A DNA stretch of 64,000 nt from an uncultured Candidatus Saccharibacteria bacterium (GCA_947428935.1 CANENS010000002.1:35590-99589), one strand, 5' to 3'; shown: positions 16,248 to 28,648, counted from the first letter of the stretch. A program made the numbers and translations. Notes: a model not told the origin generated them from the letters alone.

Positions 16248-19223
16248 ATGCCTTGGATTTTGACGATAGTAATTACATTGGCAGTAATCATAGCCGTATC
16301 TGGTATGGTGCTGGGAGTTTTTGTTAGTAAACGCCGGAAGGCGAAGAACTATGAACGTGGCCTCAAGATGGTGCCGATGCTGATTCATTTGCCGCCTTCG
16401 ACTGATGATATTCAAGGGGGCGGGCGAGATGAGCGTGATGTGACAAATGAGGCACTTTCTCAGGCGCAAGTTATGTATTCAATCATCGCTTCAACATTAA
16501 TTAAAGGCTTTAAGGCTAGGGTTTATGGACAGCGGCATATTTCTTTTGAAGTGGTGGCGACTAATGGTTTGATTAGGTATTATGCGGTGGTGCCGGCGGT
16601 GATCACGGAGACGGTAAAGCAGGCGATCCTTTCGGCCTATCCTACGGCGCGGCTGGAGGAAATTGAGCCCGAAAGTATCTTCGCTAAGGGTGTGACTAGT
16701 GCGCAAGTGGCAGGCGGCGAAATGCGGCTTAAGAAAGAGAGTGTTTATCCGATTGCGACTTATGAAGATAGTAGGCGAGACGCAAGTCTGGCAATTTTAA
16801 ATGCAATGTCGGTGGTGAAACAGGACGAAGGTGTGGTTGTACAAATTTTGTGTAGACCGGCGGATGAAAAGTGGACTGAAAAGTCGAAACAGTGTATACA
16901 AAATATACGAGATGGCAAGGAAAAGAAATCGGGTAGTATAAAAGTTTTATACGCCTTGAGTAATTTTATTAAGGACTTGATTCAGGCTTTTCGGGCTGAT
17001 CCAAATGAACACAAAAATGATGAGCGTAAGCCATTAACTAGTTTGCAAGAGGAGGAAGTTGAGGCGATCGGCAATAAGACCAAGAGTCCGGGTTTCGAAA
17101 CTTTGGTGCGGGTGGTGGCGAGTGCACGAGAACGGGAACGGTCAGAGGCGGTTCTGGGCGGTGTAGTGGCGGCTTTTGCGCAGTTTGACTCACCGAAATA
17201 TAATGGCCTGAAATTTGAAGCCATGAAGGATACAAAAAAATTGGGCATTGATTATGTCTTTCGTTTTTTCCCGCAGGGGACGAAAGATAATATATTAAAT
17301 GGCGTGGAATTGGCAACGCTTTTTCACTTGCCAGCGCAGAATGCGATTCCGACTTCACAGGTTGAGCGGCAGGCGATTAAGCAGGTAGATGGACCGGCGC
17401 GATTGGTGACTGAAGGAGTTTTGCTGGGAGTGAATGAGTTTCGGGGGGTGCAAAAGGAGATTCGCTTAAGCGAGAATGACCGTAGGCGGCATACTTATGT
17501 GATTGGTTCTACAGGTATGGGTAAGTCGGTTTTACTGACTAATGTAGCGTATCAAGACATGGTTGAAGGGCGCGGCTTCGCCTTCATCGATCCACACGGG
17601 GATGCAGTAGAACTATTATTGTCAAAGGTGCCTGAAAATCGAGTTGATGACGTGATCTATTTCGATCCGGCGGACATTGAGCATCCGCTAGGGATGAACA
17701 TGTTTGAATTCGCCTCAGAAGACCAGAAGGATTTTATCGTACAAGAAGGTATCAACATGCTGGTGAGCTTGTTCGATCCGGGCGGGCAGGGCTATTTTGG
17801 TCCGCGAGGTCAGCATATGTTTCGTAATGCAGCGCTGCTACTCATGAGTGACCCAAATGGCGCGACTTTTATTGATATTCCACAGTGTTTCACTGATCCA
17901 GAATTCGTGAAAAGCAAATTGCCATATGTAACTGATAAAGCAGTATATGACTATTGGACGAAGGAATTCCCGGCCTCACAAAAATCGAATGACGCCGGCG
18001 AAGTAGTGACCTGGTTTGCTTCGAAATGGGGACCATTCCTCAGTAATACGATCATGCGTAATATTCTTGGTCAGGCTAAAAGCGGTTTTAATATTCGCGA
18101 AATCATGGATGGACAGAAAATTTTCTTGGTCAACCTTTCAAAGGGGCGTTTGGGGGATATTAATTCGAACCTGCTTGGGATGATTCTGGTGATGAAGTTT
18201 CAGGCTGCGGCTATGAGCCGAGCGGATATTTCAGAGCACGAGCGGAAAGATTTTTGTCTCTTTGTGGATGAGTTTCAGAATTTTGCGACTGAGAGTTTCG
18301 AAAGTATTTTGTCGGAGGCCAGGAAATATCGCTTAAATCTGTTCTTAGCAAATCAATTTATGACTCAGTTGACTGATAAAATTCGCGAGGGGATTTTGGG
18401 GAACGTGGGAACGATCATGTCTGGGCGGCTTGGGGTGACGGACGCAGAGCTGATGGAGAAAGCGTTTACGCCGGTTTTTAACGCGGAGGATTTGCATAAA
18501 CAGGGCAATTTCCAGGCGATTGCGACGGTGATGATGAATAATTTGCCGACTGCGCCGTTTACTATGAAGTTGTTGCCGCCGATGGGTGAGTCTGACGCGG
18601 AATTAATGGCGCGTATGAAGGAGTTTGTGGCGGTGAAATATGGACGTACGCGGGCGGAGGTTGAAGCGGAGATTAAGGCGCGTTGGAAAACGGTGAAAAA
18701 AGAAGAAAAACAGGTTGAAAAAACTGGTGACCAGGGTCCGATTGGTGAGCTTGAGGCGATTCAGGGAAAAAAAGTGGCTACGGTACGGACGGAGATTGAA
18801 CAGAAGGAAAAAACAGCGCTGAAAACTGGATTTTTAGATTCTTGGCGAGCAAAACGCGCTAAAATGACCTCTCAGGGCCCTCCAGAAGCTCGAGAAGAGG
18901 GTTCTGGGTCTGAGGTGTGGTCTGATAGCGTTAAAAGTTTAGAGAGGTCTGGTGTGGCTTCTGGAGAGCCCGAATCCCTTGCGAAAACGCCGCTAGGGCC
19001 AATTTCGGGGCAAAAGCTTGGTATGCCAGCGGAGAAAACGCAGGCGGGTCTTAACGGTGATTCTAAGGCTTCTGGAGGGCACCCTAAGGGGGTTGATCAG
19101 TCAAAGACGCCAGAAACATCAAAAGTGGCACAAGCACCTAGCGTTCCAGAGGCGCCAGATGTATCACCGGAGCCAAAAACGCAAAATAATGACGAAATCG
19201 TATTTCAAATTCGCAAAAAGTAG
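16248..19223 (+). CDS. Type IV secretion TraD/VirD4-like ATPase (HerA/TraG superfamily)
   Basis: 991 aa. An N-terminal transmembrane helix (PWILTIVITLAVIIAVSG) is followed by a ~390-residue region and the motor domain. Walker A GSTGMGKS lies near residues 420-427, then FAFIDPHGD; Walker B with catalytic Glu is LFVDEFQNF near 670, and LNLFLANQFMTQL follows. The C-terminal ~180 residues are disordered, rich in Glu, Lys and Pro. The layout matches membrane-anchored DNA/protein-pumping ATPases of type IV systems. With the VirB6-like protein at 49385 it suggests a dispersed secretion apparatus, perhaps for DNA or effector exchange with a host cell. The substrate is unknown. Confidence 0.82.
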   Translation: MPWILTIVITLAVIIAVSGMVLGVFVSKRRKAKNYERGLKMVPMLIHLPPSTDDIQGGGRDERDVTNEALSQAQVMYSIIASTLIKGFKARVYGQRHISFEVVATNGLIRYYAVVPAVITETVKQAILSAYPTARLEEIEPESIFAKGVTSAQVAGGEMRLKKESVYPIATYEDSRRDASLAILNAMSVVKQDEGVVVQILCRPADEKWTEKSKQCIQNIRDGKEKKSGSIKVLYALSNFIKDLIQAFRADPNEHKNDERKPLTSLQEEEVEAIGNKTKSPGFETLVRVVASARERERSEAVLGGVVAAFAQFDSPKYNGLKFEAMKDTKKLGIDYVFRFFPQGTKDNILNGVELATLFHLPAQNAIPTSQVERQAIKQVDGPARLVTEGVLLGVNEFRGVQKEIRLSENDRRRHTYVIGSTGMGKSVLLTNVAYQDMVEGRGFAFIDPHGDAVELLLSKVPENRVDDVIYFDPADIEHPLGMNMFEFASEDQKDFIVQEGINMLVSLFDPGGQGYFGPRGQHMFRNAALLLMSDPNGATFIDIPQCFTDPEFVKSKLPYVTDKAVYDYWTKEFPASQKSNDAGEVVTWFASKWGPFLSNTIMRNILGQAKSGFNIREIMDGQKIFLVNLSKGRLGDINSNLLGMILVMKFQAAAMSRADISEHERKDFCLFVDEFQNFATESFESILSEARKYRLNLFLANQFMTQLTDKIREGILGNVGTIMSGRLGVTDAELMEKAFTPVFNAEDLHKQGNFQAIATVMMNNLPTAPFTMKLLPPMGESDAELMARMKEFVAVKYGRTRAEVEAEIKARWKTVKKEEKQVEKTGDQGPIGELEAIQGKKVATVRTEIEQKEKTALKTGFLDSWRAKRAKMTSQGPPEAREEGSGSEVWSDSVKSLERSGVASGEPESLAKTPLGPISGQKLGMPAEKTQAGLNGDSKASGGHPKGVDQSKTPETSKVAQAPSVPEAPDVSPEPKTQNNDEIVFQIRKK

Positions 19224-19230
19224 TTGATTA

Positions 19231-19410
19231 TTGTGCGAGATCGTAGTAATCTAAGGATAGAAGTTGGTGGTGGGAAATAAAAAAGGAGGTAAAATGCAAA
19301 AACAGACAGTAGGTAGCTTCGGTTATCGTGAAGGTGATTTTATCAGTTTTGGAAACCGCAGGGGCGCTTTTGGGTTGACCGGTATGATGGGTCGGATACT
19401 TGTCGCATGA
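19231..19410 (+). CDS. Short ORF with strong RBS (38 aa)
   Basis: ATG 19294 to TGA 19410 encodes MQKQTVGSFGYREGDFISFG and ends MGRILVA. It is preceded by a near-perfect AAAAAGGAGGTAAA ribosome-binding site. A promoter-like TTGATT, 17-bp spacer, TAATCT starts near 19225. The coordinates here include the leader. It may be a real small protein or a leader peptide upstream of gyrB; no homology is evident. Confidence 0.45.
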
Positions 19411-19422
19411 AGATTTGTGCGC

Positions 19423-19428
19423 TATAAT
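19423..19428 (+). promoter_or_regulatory. gyrB promoter -10
   Basis: TATAAT in TGTGCGCTATAATAT lies 29 nt before the gyrB ATG. Confidence 0.6.
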
Positions 19429-19457
19429 ATAAGAGGTAATAAATAAGGGTACAGTAA

Positions 19458-21458
19458 ATGACTGCAAAACAAACAAGTGATGGGCGTGACGATTACGATA
19501 GTTCGAAAATTCAGGTTTTGGAAGGTCTGGAGCATGTGCGCGTGCGGCCGGGAATGTATATTGGTTCGACCGGTTTTGATGGGCTACATCATCTTTTGAA
19601 GGAAATTGCGGACAACTGTATCGACGAGGCGATTGCTGGTTATGCTAATAAAGTAGAGATTATTTTATTAGAGGATGGCGGGATTAAGGTAAGTGATAAT
19701 GGCCGCGGTATTCCAGTGGATTTACATCCGAAGACGAAGAAATCGACTCTGGAAACGGTTTTGACGGTATTGAACGCGGGGGGAAAATTCGGCGGTGGTG
19801 GTTATAAGGTTTCTTCAGGTTTGCACGGGGTTGGTTCTTCGGTAGTGAACGCTCTCTCGACCAAGATGATCGCAGAAGTGCGTAAAAATGGTAAGGTGCA
19901 CCATATTGAATTTGCAGTGGGGAGGACCCAGGGGAAAGGTTTGGAAGTAGTTGGTGAGACGAGTGGCACGGGGACGACGATTATATTTTACCCTGATCCG
20001 ACGATTTTTAAGGAGACTACGACTTTTGATTATAATTGGGTTTTGAATTATGCCAGGCATCAGGCCTATCTGACGAAGGGGATTTTAATTTCGGTTGAAG
20101 ACCAACGGACTGGCGCCAAAGAGTCATTCTATTTTGAAGGTGGAATTCGGAGTTATGTGCGGAAATTGAATGAAGGTAAGGAAGTTTTGACTGATGGGAT
20201 TTTTTATATCGAAAAAGAAATTGAGGATTCCGAGGTAGAAGTCGCTCTACAATATAACGACACTTATACTGAGACGATTAAACCGTTCGCAAATAACGTT
20301 TTGACGCCGGATGGCGGGATGCATGTGGTCGGTTTTCGGACGGCTATGAACCGGGTTCTGAATGATTATGCGCGCAAGAATGGTCTTTTGAAGGAAAAAG
20401 AGCCGAATTTGACTGGGGACGATATTAAGGAAGGTCTGACGGCGGTGATTTTAGTGAAGCTACCGGATCCGCAGTTTGAGGGGCAGACCAAGAATAAATT
20501 AGGTAATCCAGAAGTAAGAAGTTATGTTGATCGAGTGATGAGCGAGTACTTTGCCTATTATTTGGAAGAAAATCCGGCGGTGGCGAAGAAGATCGTTAAT
20601 AAAGCGACTTTGGCGGCGCGGGCACGAAAGGCGGCGCGAGCAGCGCGAGATAGCGTGATTCGAAAAGGAGCGTTTGAGGGTTTGAATTTACCGTCGAAAT
20701 TGGCGGATTGCTCGAGCCGCAACCGTGAGAATTGCGAACTTTTCATCGTCGAGGGTAATTCGGCGGCAGGTTCGGCCAAGGAGGGCCGCAACCCTCAGAT
20801 TCAGGCGATTTTGCCTTTGCGAGGAAAAGTTCTCAATACGGAGCGCGCGCGCCTGGACAAAATGTTGGCTAATCAAGAATTAGTGAGCTTGATTAAGGGG
20901 ATTGGTGTGGGGATTGGCGACCAATTTAACCTCGAGGGGTTGCGTTATGATAAAATTATTTTCATGACTGATGCCGACGTTGACGGTTTGCATATTGCTA
21001 CTCTTCTTATGACTTTCTTTTTCCGCTATATGCCAGAGGTGATTAAGACGGGCCATGTTTATTTGGCGAAACCGCCACTGTTTGGGCTATCGAAAGGAAC
21101 CGGTAGCAATCGGAAAATTGATTATGTTTATGACGAGGTGGCGTTAGAGAAAAAGTTGACCGAGAAAATTGAGGAACGCAAGGCGGCGGGTACAAAAATT
21201 GATCCGACGCAGGAGCGGTTTAAACAGGCGGGTTATACGGCGCAAAATCGTTTCAAAGGTTTAGGCGAGATGGACGCTAAGCAGCTCTGGGAGACGACCA
21301 TGGATCCGGAGAATCGGGTGTTAGTGCAAGTGCATATTGATGACGGCGAGAAGGCCGATGCAGTCTTTACGAAGCTCATGGGGGATCAGGTGGCTTTGAG
21401 AAAGAACTTCATCCAGGCAGGGGCAGCAACAGTTAATCTTGATGAATTGGACTTTTAA
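19458..21458 (+). CDS. gyrB: DNA gyrase subunit B
   Basis: 666 aa. The GHKL ATPase domain has EIADNCIDEAIAG, VSDNGRGIPVD and the SGLHGVGSSVVNAL lid. The transducer domain follows, then TOPRIM with FIVEGNSAAGSAKEGRNP and MTDADVDGLHIATLL (DxD metal site). The C-terminal end (RFKGLGEMDAKQLWETTMDP) is standard. It supplies ATP-driven strand passage. gyrA starts 15 nt later behind an AAGGAAGGG site, so both subunits form one operon. GyrA-box evidence in gyrA favours gyrase over topoisomerase IV. Confidence 0.96.
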   Translation: MTAKQTSDGRDDYDSSKIQVLEGLEHVRVRPGMYIGSTGFDGLHHLLKEIADNCIDEAIAGYANKVEIILLEDGGIKVSDNGRGIPVDLHPKTKKSTLETVLTVLNAGGKFGGGGYKVSSGLHGVGSSVVNALSTKMIAEVRKNGKVHHIEFAVGRTQGKGLEVVGETSGTGTTIIFYPDPTIFKETTTFDYNWVLNYARHQAYLTKGILISVEDQRTGAKESFYFEGGIRSYVRKLNEGKEVLTDGIFYIEKEIEDSEVEVALQYNDTYTETIKPFANNVLTPDGGMHVVGFRTAMNRVLNDYARKNGLLKEKEPNLTGDDIKEGLTAVILVKLPDPQFEGQTKNKLGNPEVRSYVDRVMSEYFAYYLEENPAVAKKIVNKATLAARARKAARAARDSVIRKGAFEGLNLPSKLADCSSRNRENCELFIVEGNSAAGSAKEGRNPQIQAILPLRGKVLNTERARLDKMLANQELVSLIKGIGVGIGDQFNLEGLRYDKIIFMTDADVDGLHIATLLMTFFFRYMPEVIKTGHVYLAKPPLFGLSKGTGSNRKIDYVYDEVALEKKLTEKIEERKAAGTKIDPTQERFKQAGYTAQNRFKGLGEMDAKQLWETTMDPENRVLVQVHIDDGEKADAVFTKLMGDQVALRKNFIQAGAATVNLDELDF

Positions 21459-21473
21459 GGAAGGGAAGAGAAA

Positions 21474-24116
21474 ATGGCAGAAAAAACCAACAGAGATGAC
21501 GAAAACGAAGAATTACGTAAAAAGTCGGAAAAATCCGAGCAAAGTAGAGAGAGTTTGCCTTTAGACGCTTCTACAGGCTCTATGGACGGTCAGGAGAGTG
21601 GAGCTGGTTATGATCCCAGTGCGGAAGCAGAAGGGGCTTCTGGGGCTTCTGGTGAGGTCGTGACTAGCGGGATTGAGGAAAAAGCCGTTGAAAACACTAT
21701 GGAAAATTACTTCTTGCGTTATTCCATGTCGGTGATTATTGATCGAGCTTTGCCGGACGTACGCGATGGTCTGAAGCCGGTGAATCGGCGGATTTTGTAT
21801 GCCATGAATAAGAACGGCTGGAAGGCGCCGCACGCCACGGTGAAGTCGGCCAGGATCGTCGGTGAAGTAATGGGAAAATACCACCCGCACGGCGATTCGT
21901 CAATTTATGACGCGATGGTGAACCTGGCGCAGCCTTGGAAAATGCGTTATTGCTTGGTCGAGGGGCAAGGTAACTTTGGCTCAATGGACGGCGATGAAGC
22001 GGCGGCCTCGAGGTATACCGAGGCGCGGATGGATAAGATTGGTGCGGAGCTTTTGACTGATATTGAGAAGGAGACGGTGGACTTTCGTGATAATTTCGAT
22101 GGTTCGGAGAAGGAGCCGGTGGTTTTGCCGTCGGCGGTGCCGAATATTCTGCTGAATGGTCAGATGGGGATTGCGGTGGGGATGGCGACGAATATTCCGC
22201 CGCATAATCTGGGGGAATTGGTCGATGCGACGGTGGCGCAAATTGATGATCCAGAGATTGGCTTGGATGGTTTGATGAAATATGTTAAGGGTCCAGATTT
22301 TCCGACGGGGGCGGAGGTTTACGGTGGAGCGCCGATGCGTCAGGCCTATGCAACCGGGAAAGGCTCGGTAGTTATCAGGGCAGTGACCAATATTGAGCAG
22401 AAGAAAAACGGCCGTCATAGTATCGTGATTACCGAAGTGCCATATGGAATGAGCAAAGAGGGCTTTATTGAGAAAGTTCGAGAATTGGTTTTGGCGAAAA
22501 AGTTAGATCACATTGCTGATGCGCGCGACGAAAGTGCACGTGGTAAGATTCGGGTAGTGGTGGAGCTGAAAAAGGACGCTTTTCCGAAGAAAATTCTCAA
22601 CCAGCTTTATAAAATGACGGCTCTCCAGACTACTTTTCATTATAATATGTTGGCTTTGATCGACGGGGTGCAGCCGCGCGTTTTGGGTCTGAAGGAAATT
22701 CTGGCAGAATTTATTAAGCATCGCCAGAAAGTTGTGCGTCGTAGAACGGAATATGATCTACGGAAGGCGAAAGAACGTGCGCATATTCTTGAAGGTTTGA
22801 AAATTGCGCTTGATAATATCGACGAAGTGATCAAGACGATTCGTGAAAGTTATGATGATGCTGATAAACGCTTGATGGAGCGGTTTGGCTTGTCGGAAAT
22901 TCAGGCGGCGGCGATCTTGGCTATGCAGTTGCGCCGTTTGCAAGGGTTGGAGCGTGATAAGATTGAGGCCGAACTGAAGGCATTGATGGCGCAGATTGCG
23001 GAGTATGAGAAAATCTTGGCTAGCGAGCAGGAGATTTTGCGCGTGGTGAAGGAAGAACTGTTACAAATGAAGGAGAAATATGGTGACCCGAGGCGCAGCA
23101 AGATTTTTAACCATGAGGTCGGAAAGTTTTCGGAGGAGGAATTGATTCCAGATGAGGAAAGTGTGATTTTGCTGACCACCGAGAATTATATGAAGCGGGT
23201 TTTGCAGAGTGATTTCAAACGGCAGAATCGTGGTGGCAAGGGTCGCAAGGGAATGACGACCAAGGAAGAGGATGTGATTGCGCAGCTCGTGACCGCGAGT
23301 TCGCATGATTATTTGTTGTTTTTTACGAATCAAGGTCGGATTTTCCGTTTGAAGGCGTATGAAGTGCCACAGGCTTCGATGGTGGCAAAGGGGACGGCGG
23401 CAGTTAACCTATTGAATATGCATCCAGACGAGAAAGTGACGACGATTATCAAGCAAGGCGCAAATACAGAAGAAGGCTATCTCTTTATGACTACTAAAAA
23501 AGGTACGATTAAGAAGACCGCCATGAAGGATTATCTGAATTTGCGAGCGAATGGCATGATCACGATTAAGCTTGATGAAGGTGATGAATTGAAGTGGATT
23601 CAGGAAACTACGGGTGAGAATGATGTGGTGATTTCGACGTCGGCGGGGCAGGCGGTGCGTTTTAATGAAAAAGATGTTCGTGCGATGGGGCGAACAGCGC
23701 GAGGGGTGCGTGGGATTCGTTTGCGTCCGAAAGACGAAATCGTCGGTATGGATATTATTCAAGAAAAAGGTCAAAAACTGTTGGTAATTTCGGCTAATGG
23801 TTACGGAAAGGCAACTTTGGCGGCGAATTTGCCGGCGCATAAGCGCGGTGGTGTTGGTATTAAGGTGGCTGCGGTGACCGAAAAAACTGGCCCACTAGTA
23901 GCAGTACATACTCTCGATCCGGTGGCGAAAGAAGTAATTATGATGTCGACTAAGGGGCAGGCGATTCGAGTGGCAGTGAAGGAAATCCCAACCTTAGGGC
24001 GTGCGACACAGGGCGTGCGGATTATGCGGCTAAACAAAGGTGATTCAATAGCCTCGATCGGTATCGTTATGCCGGACGAAGAAGAGGCTGATAAGATGGT
24101 GGAAAATCTAGCCTGA
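21474..24116 (+). CDS. gyrA: DNA gyrase subunit A with acidic N-terminal extension
   Basis: 880 aa. The winged-helix core begins around residue 70 ([20 protein letters not shown]) and continues [18 protein letters not shown]; the active tyrosine is in [11 protein letters not shown]. The C-terminal beta-pinwheel has the GyrA box variant QNRGGKG near residue 585, which marks gyrase because it wraps DNA to introduce negative supercoils. The first ~68 residues are a Glu/Ser/Gly-rich disordered extension not found in typical GyrA. Partner gyrB is directly upstream. Confidence 0.96.
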   Translation: MAEKTNRDDENEELRKKSEKSEQSRESLPLDASTGSMDGQESGAGYDPSAEAEGASGASGEVVTSGIEEKAVENTMENYFLRYSMSVIIDRALPDVRDGLKPVNRRILYAMNKNGWKAPHATVKSARIVGEVMGKYHPHGDSSIYDAMVNLAQPWKMRYCLVEGQGNFGSMDGDEAAASRYTEARMDKIGAELLTDIEKETVDFRDNFDGSEKEPVVLPSAVPNILLNGQMGIAVGMATNIPPHNLGELVDATVAQIDDPEIGLDGLMKYVKGPDFPTGAEVYGGAPMRQAYATGKGSVVIRAVTNIEQKKNGRHSIVITEVPYGMSKEGFIEKVRELVLAKKLDHIADARDESARGKIRVVVELKKDAFPKKILNQLYKMTALQTTFHYNMLALIDGVQPRVLGLKEILAEFIKHRQKVVRRRTEYDLRKAKERAHILEGLKIALDNIDEVIKTIRESYDDADKRLMERFGLSEIQAAAILAMQLRRLQGLERDKIEAELKALMAQIAEYEKILASEQEILRVVKEELLQMKEKYGDPRRSKIFNHEVGKFSEEELIPDEESVILLTTENYMKRVLQSDFKRQNRGGKGRKGMTTKEEDVIAQLVTASSHDYLLFFTNQGRIFRLKAYEVPQASMVAKGTAAVNLLNMHPDEKVTTIIKQGANTEEGYLFMTTKKGTIKKTAMKDYLNLRANGMITIKLDEGDELKWIQETTGENDVVISTSAGQAVRFNEKDVRAMGRTARGVRGIRLRPKDEIVGMDIIQEKGQKLLVISANGYGKATLAANLPAHKRGGVGIKVAAVTEKTGPLVAVHTLDPVAKEVIMMSTKGQAIRVAVKEIPTLGRATQGVRIMRLNKGDSIASIGIVMPDEEEADKMVENLA

Positions 24117-24567
24117 AAGTAAGGGGCTTTTGGGCCGGGGTTCAGCATCACGCATGATTTAGCTTTTGTGAAAACGCAGGATAAGCTTCAATTTGCGGTA
24201 ATGGGACCATATTAGTAAGGTATGGTTCTATTTTGACTGGTTTGAGGAAAGTGATAGAAGCCAGCGATTTACTCAGCTAGATAATATATAGAGTTAAAAA
24301 GGAATAGTACGGTTAAAACAAAACGTGGGGCGTGTAAAAATATATTTATATAATCATTGAGGCCAGCCAAAAATTACATGCTGATGCCTGCATAAAACTT
24401 TATGAAGATTGTATAAATAATTTATTCAATCTAATATTTTGTATAAAATATTTGTACAAATTCCCTAAAAAGGCGGCAAAATGATGATTTTAATGTACTA
24501 GTGGTTGTATTTTTGTTAAAAATTTTGTTACACTCGCTGAAATATTAATTTAATTGCGAGGAAAAGC
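24117..24567. other. Intergenic interval, nothing clear
   Basis: 450 bp between gyrA and a surface-protein gene. The second half is A/T-rich. No ORF, RNA or terminator is convincing; a promoter for the next gene is probably around 24500-24540. Confidence 0.4.
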
Positions 24568-26007
24568 ATGAAAAAAATACCAATTGCTTTGGCGGGTTTG
24601 TCGATTTTGGGAGCGGCCAATAGCATGTTAATAAACTCAACTTGTGCCGCGACGGAGGACATTCCAATAGTGGTTCAGAGTAACAACGATACTTTATATA
24701 TGGGTGCGAATCATTATGATTCGCGATTTAATCTCGACTTTTTTATGCTCACCACTTCGGTGATGCGGTTCAATGTTGATTTTAGTGCTACTAATCAATA
24801 CATCAAACGTATGGTTTTGGTCTATTACGATTACGAAAATGGTGTAACAGAGACAGAAGCTGATGCGGAATTGCCGAATTTGGGTAAAGAGGCGTATGAT
24901 AATTGGGCAGTGAAGATTGACGATATGGACGAAATGCGGGCCGGTAAGCCTACAACTACGGTTTTGAATAGTAATTCGTACGCCAGAGCAATCGATAATA
25001 AAACTGATTTGATATATTATGCGGTGGAATATGGAACTAAGGAAACGATGCCAAACGGCGCAACGAAGTGGTCGGATACAGCTTGGATTCGAGGGAAGCT
25101 TGATTATCGCAGATGTGTGCATTCGGCAGGCGTTGACTTGACGAAGGGTCCAATTTGTACTGGTAAAAAGGATCCTAATTCAGACAAAATTGCGCTTTTT
25201 GTGAAGGATAAGCCCGTAGACCAGAATGTAATCTCTTGGCCAGAGGAATGGCGCGAAATTCAGGCGGAGAGATTGGACCGCTTAGAAAAAGCTATTGAGG
25301 AGCTGGAAGAGCTGGATGAGGAGGGTAACCTAACATTTGAGTTGTTGGAAGAAGCATCGGAATCTCTTGATCAACTTTTTGATTCTCTAGGTACTACCTT
25401 GCCAAAGACGGAAGGTGTGGAGAAGATGCTGGAGAAATTGCGCGATTTGGCTGATCGTTATGATAAACTTTGGATGAAATATGACATAGATGACGAGGAT
25501 TCGGATGATGAGGGCAACGAAGGGGATGGATCTGATGGATCTGGCGCTAATACCGACGATTCAGTTACTGGGAGTGGTAATAAACCGAGTACTCCGGGTT
25601 CAAATAGCTCAAATAGTTCAAATAATTCTAGTGCCTCAAATAACTCGGGTAATTCAAATAACTTTGAAAGTTCAAATAACTCTACTAGTTCAAAGAATAA
25701 TTCTGGTGGACAAGAGGTGGTTGCTGCGAGAAATAATGTTGGTGGGAGCAGGGTTGCGTATACGGTTTCCAACCAAAATCAGGCTAAAATGGCGGAAAAT
25801 GCTGAAAGTATGTCCGAAGCTTCTCAAGACAGCTCAAAGATTGGCTCTGAATCAAGTTTGAAAACTAACCAAAAACAAGATGATGAAGTTGATTTGCCGG
25901 CTTTGGGTGGGGAAAATCACTGGCATCGTTACCTTTGGCTACTAGTACCGGTGATTGGTACCTTTGTGATGTTTATATTATGGTTGAAACGCCGAAAAAA
26001 GGCTTAA
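24568..26007 (+). CDS. Secreted, probably cell-wall-anchored protein with LPALG motif
   Basis: 479 aa. An N-terminal signal peptide (MKKIPIALAGLSILGAANS) is followed by a ~200-residue globular domain, then an acidic coiled-coil-like stretch (~230-305) and an Asp/Gly segment. After it comes a Ser/Asn repeat linker near residues 345-380. The C-terminus has LPALGG at ~442, a hydrophobic helix (YLWLLVPVIGTFVMFIL) and a KRRKKA tail. This order matches a sortase sorting signal with Ala in place of Thr. It is inferred to be displayed on the cell surface. The sequence of the globular domain is not recognised. Confidence 0.65.
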   Translation: MKKIPIALAGLSILGAANSMLINSTCAATEDIPIVVQSNNDTLYMGANHYDSRFNLDFFMLTTSVMRFNVDFSATNQYIKRMVLVYYDYENGVTETEADAELPNLGKEAYDNWAVKIDDMDEMRAGKPTTTVLNSNSYARAIDNKTDLIYYAVEYGTKETMPNGATKWSDTAWIRGKLDYRRCVHSAGVDLTKGPICTGKKDPNSDKIALFVKDKPVDQNVISWPEEWREIQAERLDRLEKAIEELEELDEEGNLTFELLEEASESLDQLFDSLGTTLPKTEGVEKMLEKLRDLADRYDKLWMKYDIDDEDSDDEGNEGDGSDGSGANTDDSVTGSGNKPSTPGSNSSNSSNNSSASNNSGNSNNFESSNNSTSSKNNSGGQEVVAARNNVGGSRVAYTVSNQNQAKMAENAESMSEASQDSSKIGSESSLKTNQKQDDEVDLPALGGENHWHRYLWLLVPVIGTFVMFILWLKRRKKA

Positions 26008-26052
26008 GCTTCTGGATAAGGCGCATTTTTCTAATATAAGCGTAAAAGGTGT

Positions 26053-26058
26053 TATAAT
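26053..26058 (+). promoter_or_regulatory. -10 box deciding the start of the PAP2-like gene
   Basis: TATAAT overlaps an upstream in-frame ATG at 26057, which therefore cannot be transcribed; the next ATG at 26066 lies 7 nt after the box. Confidence 0.6.
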
Positions 26059-26065
26059 GAAGGCT

Positions 26066-26563
26066 ATGATGGGATTGTTTACGCAGTTTTCGGAACATCG
26101 TTTGGATCTGAGTGTGCTTTGGTTTGCGGTGTTGGCTTTTGTGGTAGGTTTTCTGGTTGCGCAGGTTTGGAAAACGGTGGCGGGGCTGCTAAAACGGCCG
26201 AGGGGTTCCAAGAAGATGACTTTTGGTGAAGCGGTTGCCTATTTTTCTCGTTCGGGTGGGATGCCTTCGGGCCATAGTGCAAGCTTTACGGCCTTAACGG
26301 TTTATTTAGGCAATGTTTATGGTTTTGATTCGGGGGTTTTCATCCTTGCTCTGGGGTGTTTGGCGATTGTGCTTTATGATGCGACTCACGTGCGCTATGC
26401 GGTAGGGCTGCAGGGTGAGGCTTTGAATCGAATTTTGGAGAAAAATGGCGAAAAACCACTACTTTTGGTGGAGGGGCATACTATTTTGCAGGTTGTGGTG
26501 GGTGTTTTGATAGGGATTTGCGTTGGCATTTTGGTCTCGAGCTGTTTAAGGCTGCCTGTTTGA
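26066..26563 (+). CDS. Divergent PAP2 family membrane protein (DUF212/YuiD-like)
   Basis: 165 aa from ATG 26066 (MMGLFTQFSEHRLDL). Family hallmarks are the SGGMPSGHSASFTALT motif, with the PSGHS of PAP2 phosphatases, and YDATHVRYAVGLQG. Three or four membrane helices are present. Members are probable lipid phosphatases, though the catalytic set is only partly like classic PAP2 enzymes. It reads from a leaderless promoter and ends just before the 16S promoter region. Confidence 0.82.
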   Translation: MMGLFTQFSEHRLDLSVLWFAVLAFVVGFLVAQVWKTVAGLLKRPRGSKKMTFGEAVAYFSRSGGMPSGHSASFTALTVYLGNVYGFDSGVFILALGCLAIVLYDATHVRYAVGLQGEALNRILEKNGEKPLLLVEGHTILQVVVGVLIGICVGILVSSCLRLPV

Positions 26564-26897
26564 GTAGATTTTGTCATCTATTTTATTAAAATAGGGATGA
26601 TGAAAAATAGTTTTTAACGGGGGTGGGACGAAGAAAAGTTAAAAAAGTCTAAAAAAAGTATTGACATTTGGCGCGAAGTGCGCTAAGATGGGAGTAGCCT
26701 AGAGGTTACGAGGAGTATGAGGGGAGGGGTGTTTGAGTAAGTTTTAGGTAGGAAATTAACAGTTTGATTGTGCAATTATGGTTTGTGGACTGAATTTGTT
26801 TTTACAATGGAAGTTTGCAAGCTTATCATCGTCAGTCTTTTATTTGAGTGAATCAAATTTAAAATTTGTTCTGGAGGCTTCGGCCAATGGGACACCT
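26564..26897. promoter_or_regulatory. 16S rRNA leader with strong promoter
   Basis: TTGACA (26661-26666), a 17-bp spacer and TAAGAT (26684-26689) give one clear promoter about 200 bp before the mature 16S end. The remaining leader likely pairs with the trailer for processing. Confidence 0.75.
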
Positions 26898-28423
<1,526 letters not shown>

Positions 28424-28603
28424 TGAGAAGGAATTGATGCGCAATGTATAGTGATATATATTGTAGCTAGGTCGGTCGTAATTGTGGTTATTAAGCTTAA
28501 GCCATAATGATGCTTGGAGGTAGGCGTTTGCCTAGCGAGAAGATGCGACATTTAAGCTTTTTGATTGTTCGATGAATTGCACAATTAAGCTGTTAAGGAA
28601 GCG

Positions 28604-28624
28604 GCGCCCGTGAGGGTGCTTTTT
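28604..28624 (+). terminator. Terminator of the 16S transcript
   Basis: GCGCCC and GGGTGC pair (one G-T) around a GTGA loop and are followed by TTTTTG, so 16S is a stand-alone transcript. Confidence 0.65.
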
Positions 28625-28648
28625 GCTTTTCGCAGTAAATTTTTTTGT

